Below, one piece after another: positions 61,412-64,000 of a DNA stretch of 64,000 nucleotides. Numbering within the stretch: the first letter of the stretch is position 1; each line of letters starts with the position of its first letter. Where the stretch lies: the NCBI GenBank assembly GCA_001051155.2, contig JYIP02000004.1, forward strand, positions 4,458,383-4,522,382, given 5' to 3'. The translations under genes were made by a program, and so were the position numbers. Source of the stretch: Chrysoporthe austroafricana (Eukaryota > Ascomycota > Sordariomycetes > Diaporthales > Cryphonectriaceae). Below the pieces are notes generated by a model. It saw only the letters and a program-made list of their open reading frames with translations. It was not told where the DNA came from and did not search any database.

Positions 61412-62531
61412 GAAGAACGTGACGAGATAGGTTCAGCACAAAGAGCGTAAAGCTGACTGTTCGGCGAGGATTAGAATAATAGTCTTATGATGGAAGCCCA
61501 AGGCACACCGTGAGTCGCTTCCATTTCGCTGAGTACTCCCACCTGCATTCAAGTGGAGTTCCCCACTGTTTTTTCGTCAGTTCCCAACCCTCCCACCTTA
61601 TCGCCACACAAAATTCGGGAACGTTACAAATTGACCTGGGGCCAACTACTACCCTCTTTACCCCTTTTGCCATGGCTGAAGCTATTCAGAGATTTGCGAC
61701 AGAGCCAGCTATATATGCTAAATTGTATGGAAATTATACTAGAACTACCATTTCTAGGGTCTGAGCTTCCGCTCGAGGGCTGGCGGCAGGAAAGCTGGCG
61801 AGCCTAGCGATAGGAAAGTTCGCGGGCCTGGCATTCGAGGGCCTGGCTTGCAAGCCTGGCGATAAGAAGCTTCGTGAGCCTAGCGTTCGAACCTGGCTAT
61901 CGAGGGCCTGGCATTCGAAGGCCTGGCATTCGAAAGCCTGGTTTGCGAGCCTGGCATTCGAAAGCCTGGCTTGCAAGCCTGGTAATAAAAGGGTTTGCGA
62001 GTCTGGCATTCGAACCTGGCTGTCGAATGCCAGACCCTCGAATGCCAGGCCCTCGAATGCCAGGCCCTCGAGACTTACAAGCACACCTCTAAGCTTCTCC
62101 GCTTCTAACCGCACGCGCAAGACTTGCCTTGTTTTCAAGGGCTGGTACCAGGAAGTGAAGGCCAGTCGAGGCCTCCAGAACCTGGTACTATTTTTTTTCC
62201 TTGAAAAAATTCAAATACAATTAATGATAAAAAAAAAAAATCACCCGCAGCGGATTCTTCGGTGTTGACTGAGATGCTGACGGTGGCGTCCAGTTCCAGC
62301 GCCCCGACCCTGTTTTTGAATAATACTCCGATCCGGGCTCTGGACCAAGACGGATGCGGAATGTCTGGGATTCCACCGACCGCGAATTACAGCGCACCTT
62401 TGAACTGCGGGCTGACACGGCCATTTCGCCATTCCCGAGGCCTGCGACATTACGCAGTTCCGCCGGTTATCCCCAACAGATGACAGGATTTGAAGGCTCC
62501 CCCAGAGGTACGGCATGCTCCGTGAAACGTA
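61412..62531. other. Repeat-bearing intergenic region
   Basis: Between the ribokinase remnant and the HMG-CoA lyase gene. It holds the 14-bp direct/inverted array (61825-62066). Open frames through the array give repetitive peptides and are not taken as genes. An A-run lies at 62229-62240. Confidence 0.5.
61825..62066. repeat. Array of a 14-bp unit in direct and inverted orientation
   Basis: GGCCTGGCATTCGA occurs exactly at 61825-61838, 61905-61918 and 61920-61933, with one-mismatch copies near 61948. Its exact reverse complement TCGAATGCCAGGCC occurs at 62038-62051 and 62053-62066, with a one-mismatch copy at 62023-62036. Related GCCTGGCTTGCAAGCCTGG units are interspersed. The single strand could fold into a multi-register hairpin. 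Confidence 0.9.
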
Positions 62532-64000
62532 ATGAATCATCAAAAGACGAGGCCGGCAGTTCGCATTGTGGAGGTCGGTCCAAGAGATGGGCTGCAGAAC
62601 ATCTCCAGGAACGTCCCGACGCCGGTCAAAGTCGAGCTCATTCAGCGCTTGGTGAGAGCCGGCCTCTCGACTGTGGAGGTGACGTCCTTCGTCTCGCCCA
62701 GGTGGATCCCTCAGCTGTCGGACAACACAGAGGTTCTGAGGGCAATCGAGCCGCTCTTAAGAGATGAGTCTCTCAGTTTTCCTGTCCTGATACCTAACGC
62801 CAAGGGGTTGAACGGCGCGCTTGGGTACAGGATCAAGGAAGTGGCCGTTTTCGTTTCTGCGTCGGAGAGTTTCTCGCGGAAGAACACCAACTGCACAGTC
62901 AGCGAAGCGCTCGCAAGGGCACGGGAGGTAGCCCACAGAGCAAAACACTGTGGCATTTCTGTTCGGGGGTGAGTTGACTGGTGAAGGCAGGACCTGACTG
63001 TGCGATGTTGACAACCGCCCAGATACATTTCGTGCGTGATAGAATGCCCGTATGACGGCCCTACGCCCCCTTCCGCTGTGCTGCACGTCGCACGCGAGCT
63101 TCTGGATATGGGGTGCTACGAGGTAAGCTTAGGCGATACGCTTGGGGTTGGATCCTCCGGCAACGTGGAGACCTTGCTGTCGATTCTCCTACAATCGATC
63201 CCTGCCGAGAAGCTCGCCGGGCACTTCCACGACACATACGGCCAAGCAGTCGCCAACGTTATGAAAGCCTACGAGATGGGGATCAGGACATTTGACAGCA
63301 GCATCGCGGGCCTCGGAGGCTGCCCATACGCCAAAGGGGCGAAGGGCAATGTGGCGACTGAAGATGTCGTTTACGGATTCCAGCGCCTTGGGGTGCCGAC
63401 GGGCATCAATCTCAAGGAGCTGGTTGCCACGGGCCAGTGGATCTCTGACTTTTTGGAGCAGCCAAATGGCAGCAGGGCCGGTGCTGCGCTTGCGGCTCGG
63501 TTCCAGGAACAAGCAACCGGTAGAAGCACCCAACCCCAGCCTACAAGCAGCTGGAAGCTGGTGCGGAACGCAGAGCAGTGCATCCTCACCCAGAGTGTCA
63601 GGAGTATGAACGCCACCCTGTCTTATCACTCAAAGAATGGAAATGCGCTGACGGTTGTGATGGTCAAGAACCTTACAGAAACCATTAGATCTCTTTCATT
63701 GTATTCCGAAGACACATTCCGCATTGTCAACACTGGAGAAGCCAGATACTTTTGCACAGGGATGGCATTGGACTTATTTGAGGCTATCAGTGATGCTCCG
63801 CAGACAACGATAAACTCTGATCGACGGTCCTTGTTTCGGATGCGGCGTTGGTCTTCTTTTTGTTTGTGATGTCTTCCTCGCCAACTCGACGGCAGAACTT
63901 CCACTCAGAGATGCGAGGTTGAACTTGGTCTCTACCCTTATCTCGAAATACATAATTCGAGAATGGAGCCAATCTCTAGCGGTGTCCGAGCAGAGTATCT
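62532..64000 (+). CDS. HMG-CoA lyase fused to an enoyl-CoA hydratase-like module; second module disrupted, 3' end outside window
   Basis: Exon 1 is 62532-62968; intron 62969-63022 (GTGAGT to CCCAG) joins ISVRG-YISCVIECPYDGP. The lyase part is complete: VRIVEVGPRDGLQN, EVTSFVSPRWIPQ, SLGDTLGVG, GHFHDTYGQA and the active-site loop GLGGCPYAKGAKGN with its catalytic Cys; it ends near QEQATGRSTQ. A second module follows in frame: NGNALTVVMVKNLTETIRSL and FRIVNTGEARYFCTGM, a crotonase fold start. After FCTGM about 20 family residues are missing. At about 63812-63816 one extra base shifts the frame, so the present frame stops at 63869. The crotonase sequence (LIDGPCFGCGVGLLFVCDV) continues in the next frame to the window end. 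The lyase may still work; the hydratase probably does not. Confidence 0.85.

Noticed and set aside
61734..62138. 134-aa minus-strand frame with repeats such as EGLAFEGLAF
   Set aside because: It is a translation of the 14-bp direct/inverted array, not an independent protein.

Overview
The window is nuclear DNA from a filamentous ascomycete, most likely a Sordariomycete. The reasons are: small GT-AG introns (about 45-180 bp) with CTGAC/CTGAT-type branch sites, GC-rich coding sequence, long pyrimidine-rich leaders, and many recognisable fungal housekeeping proteins (MSS51, RSE1, ATP synthase delta, SAR1, BET5, PEX3, a CaMKK-type and a SAT4/HAL4-type kinase). I cannot name the species. All exon joins below were worked out by eye from splice signals, reading phase and protein-family continuity.

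Layout. 1-2 kb: the 3' half of a CHAT-domain (caspase-like) protein, cut by the window edge. 2.7-14.5 kb: a compact core block holding MSS51 (-), RSE1 (+), a LysM/UBA-like protein (-), a zinc-ribbon and His-rich protein of unknown role (-), and ATP16 (-). 14.5-20 kb: a GC-rich stretch without a supportable gene, ending in the leader of a large acidic fungal protein (20-22.3 kb). 23.5-28 kb: SAR1 and a patatin-like triacylglycerol lipase. 28-34.3 kb: another gene desert with two homopolymer/N blocks that look like assembly joins. 34.3-44.7 kb: two kinases arranged tail to tail (SAT4-like and CaMKK-like), BET5, and PEX3. 45.3-46.6 kb: a BTB protein carrying a duplicated eight-cysteine module.

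From about 46.6 kb the character changes. Base composition becomes more AT-rich, genes are sparser and of accessory type. They include a fungal N-terminal-domain/ankyrin protein at 50.3-52.9 kb, a decayed pogo/Fot1-type transposase tail at about 54.7-55.0 kb, a 71-T homopolymer, and an unrecognised 518-aa protein. After these come three metabolic genes that all carry lesions: nicotinate phosphoribosyltransferase, ribokinase, and an HMG-CoA lyase fused to an enoyl-CoA hydratase-like module. Between them lie an inverted-repeat (MITE-like) element and an array of a 14-bp unit present in both direct and inverted orientation.

How the genes relate: the first 45 kb is ordinary housekeeping content (mitochondrial respiration: MSS51 and ATP16; splicing: RSE1; ER-Golgi traffic: SAR1 and BET5; lipid and peroxisome biology: TGL-type lipase and PEX3; signalling: two kinases) with no evidence of a co-functional cluster. 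The right 18 kb looks like a decaying accessory island. The most unusual items are the BTB protein with its duplicated cysteine module, the lyase-hydratase fusion, and the two inverted-repeat structures near 60 and 62 kb.
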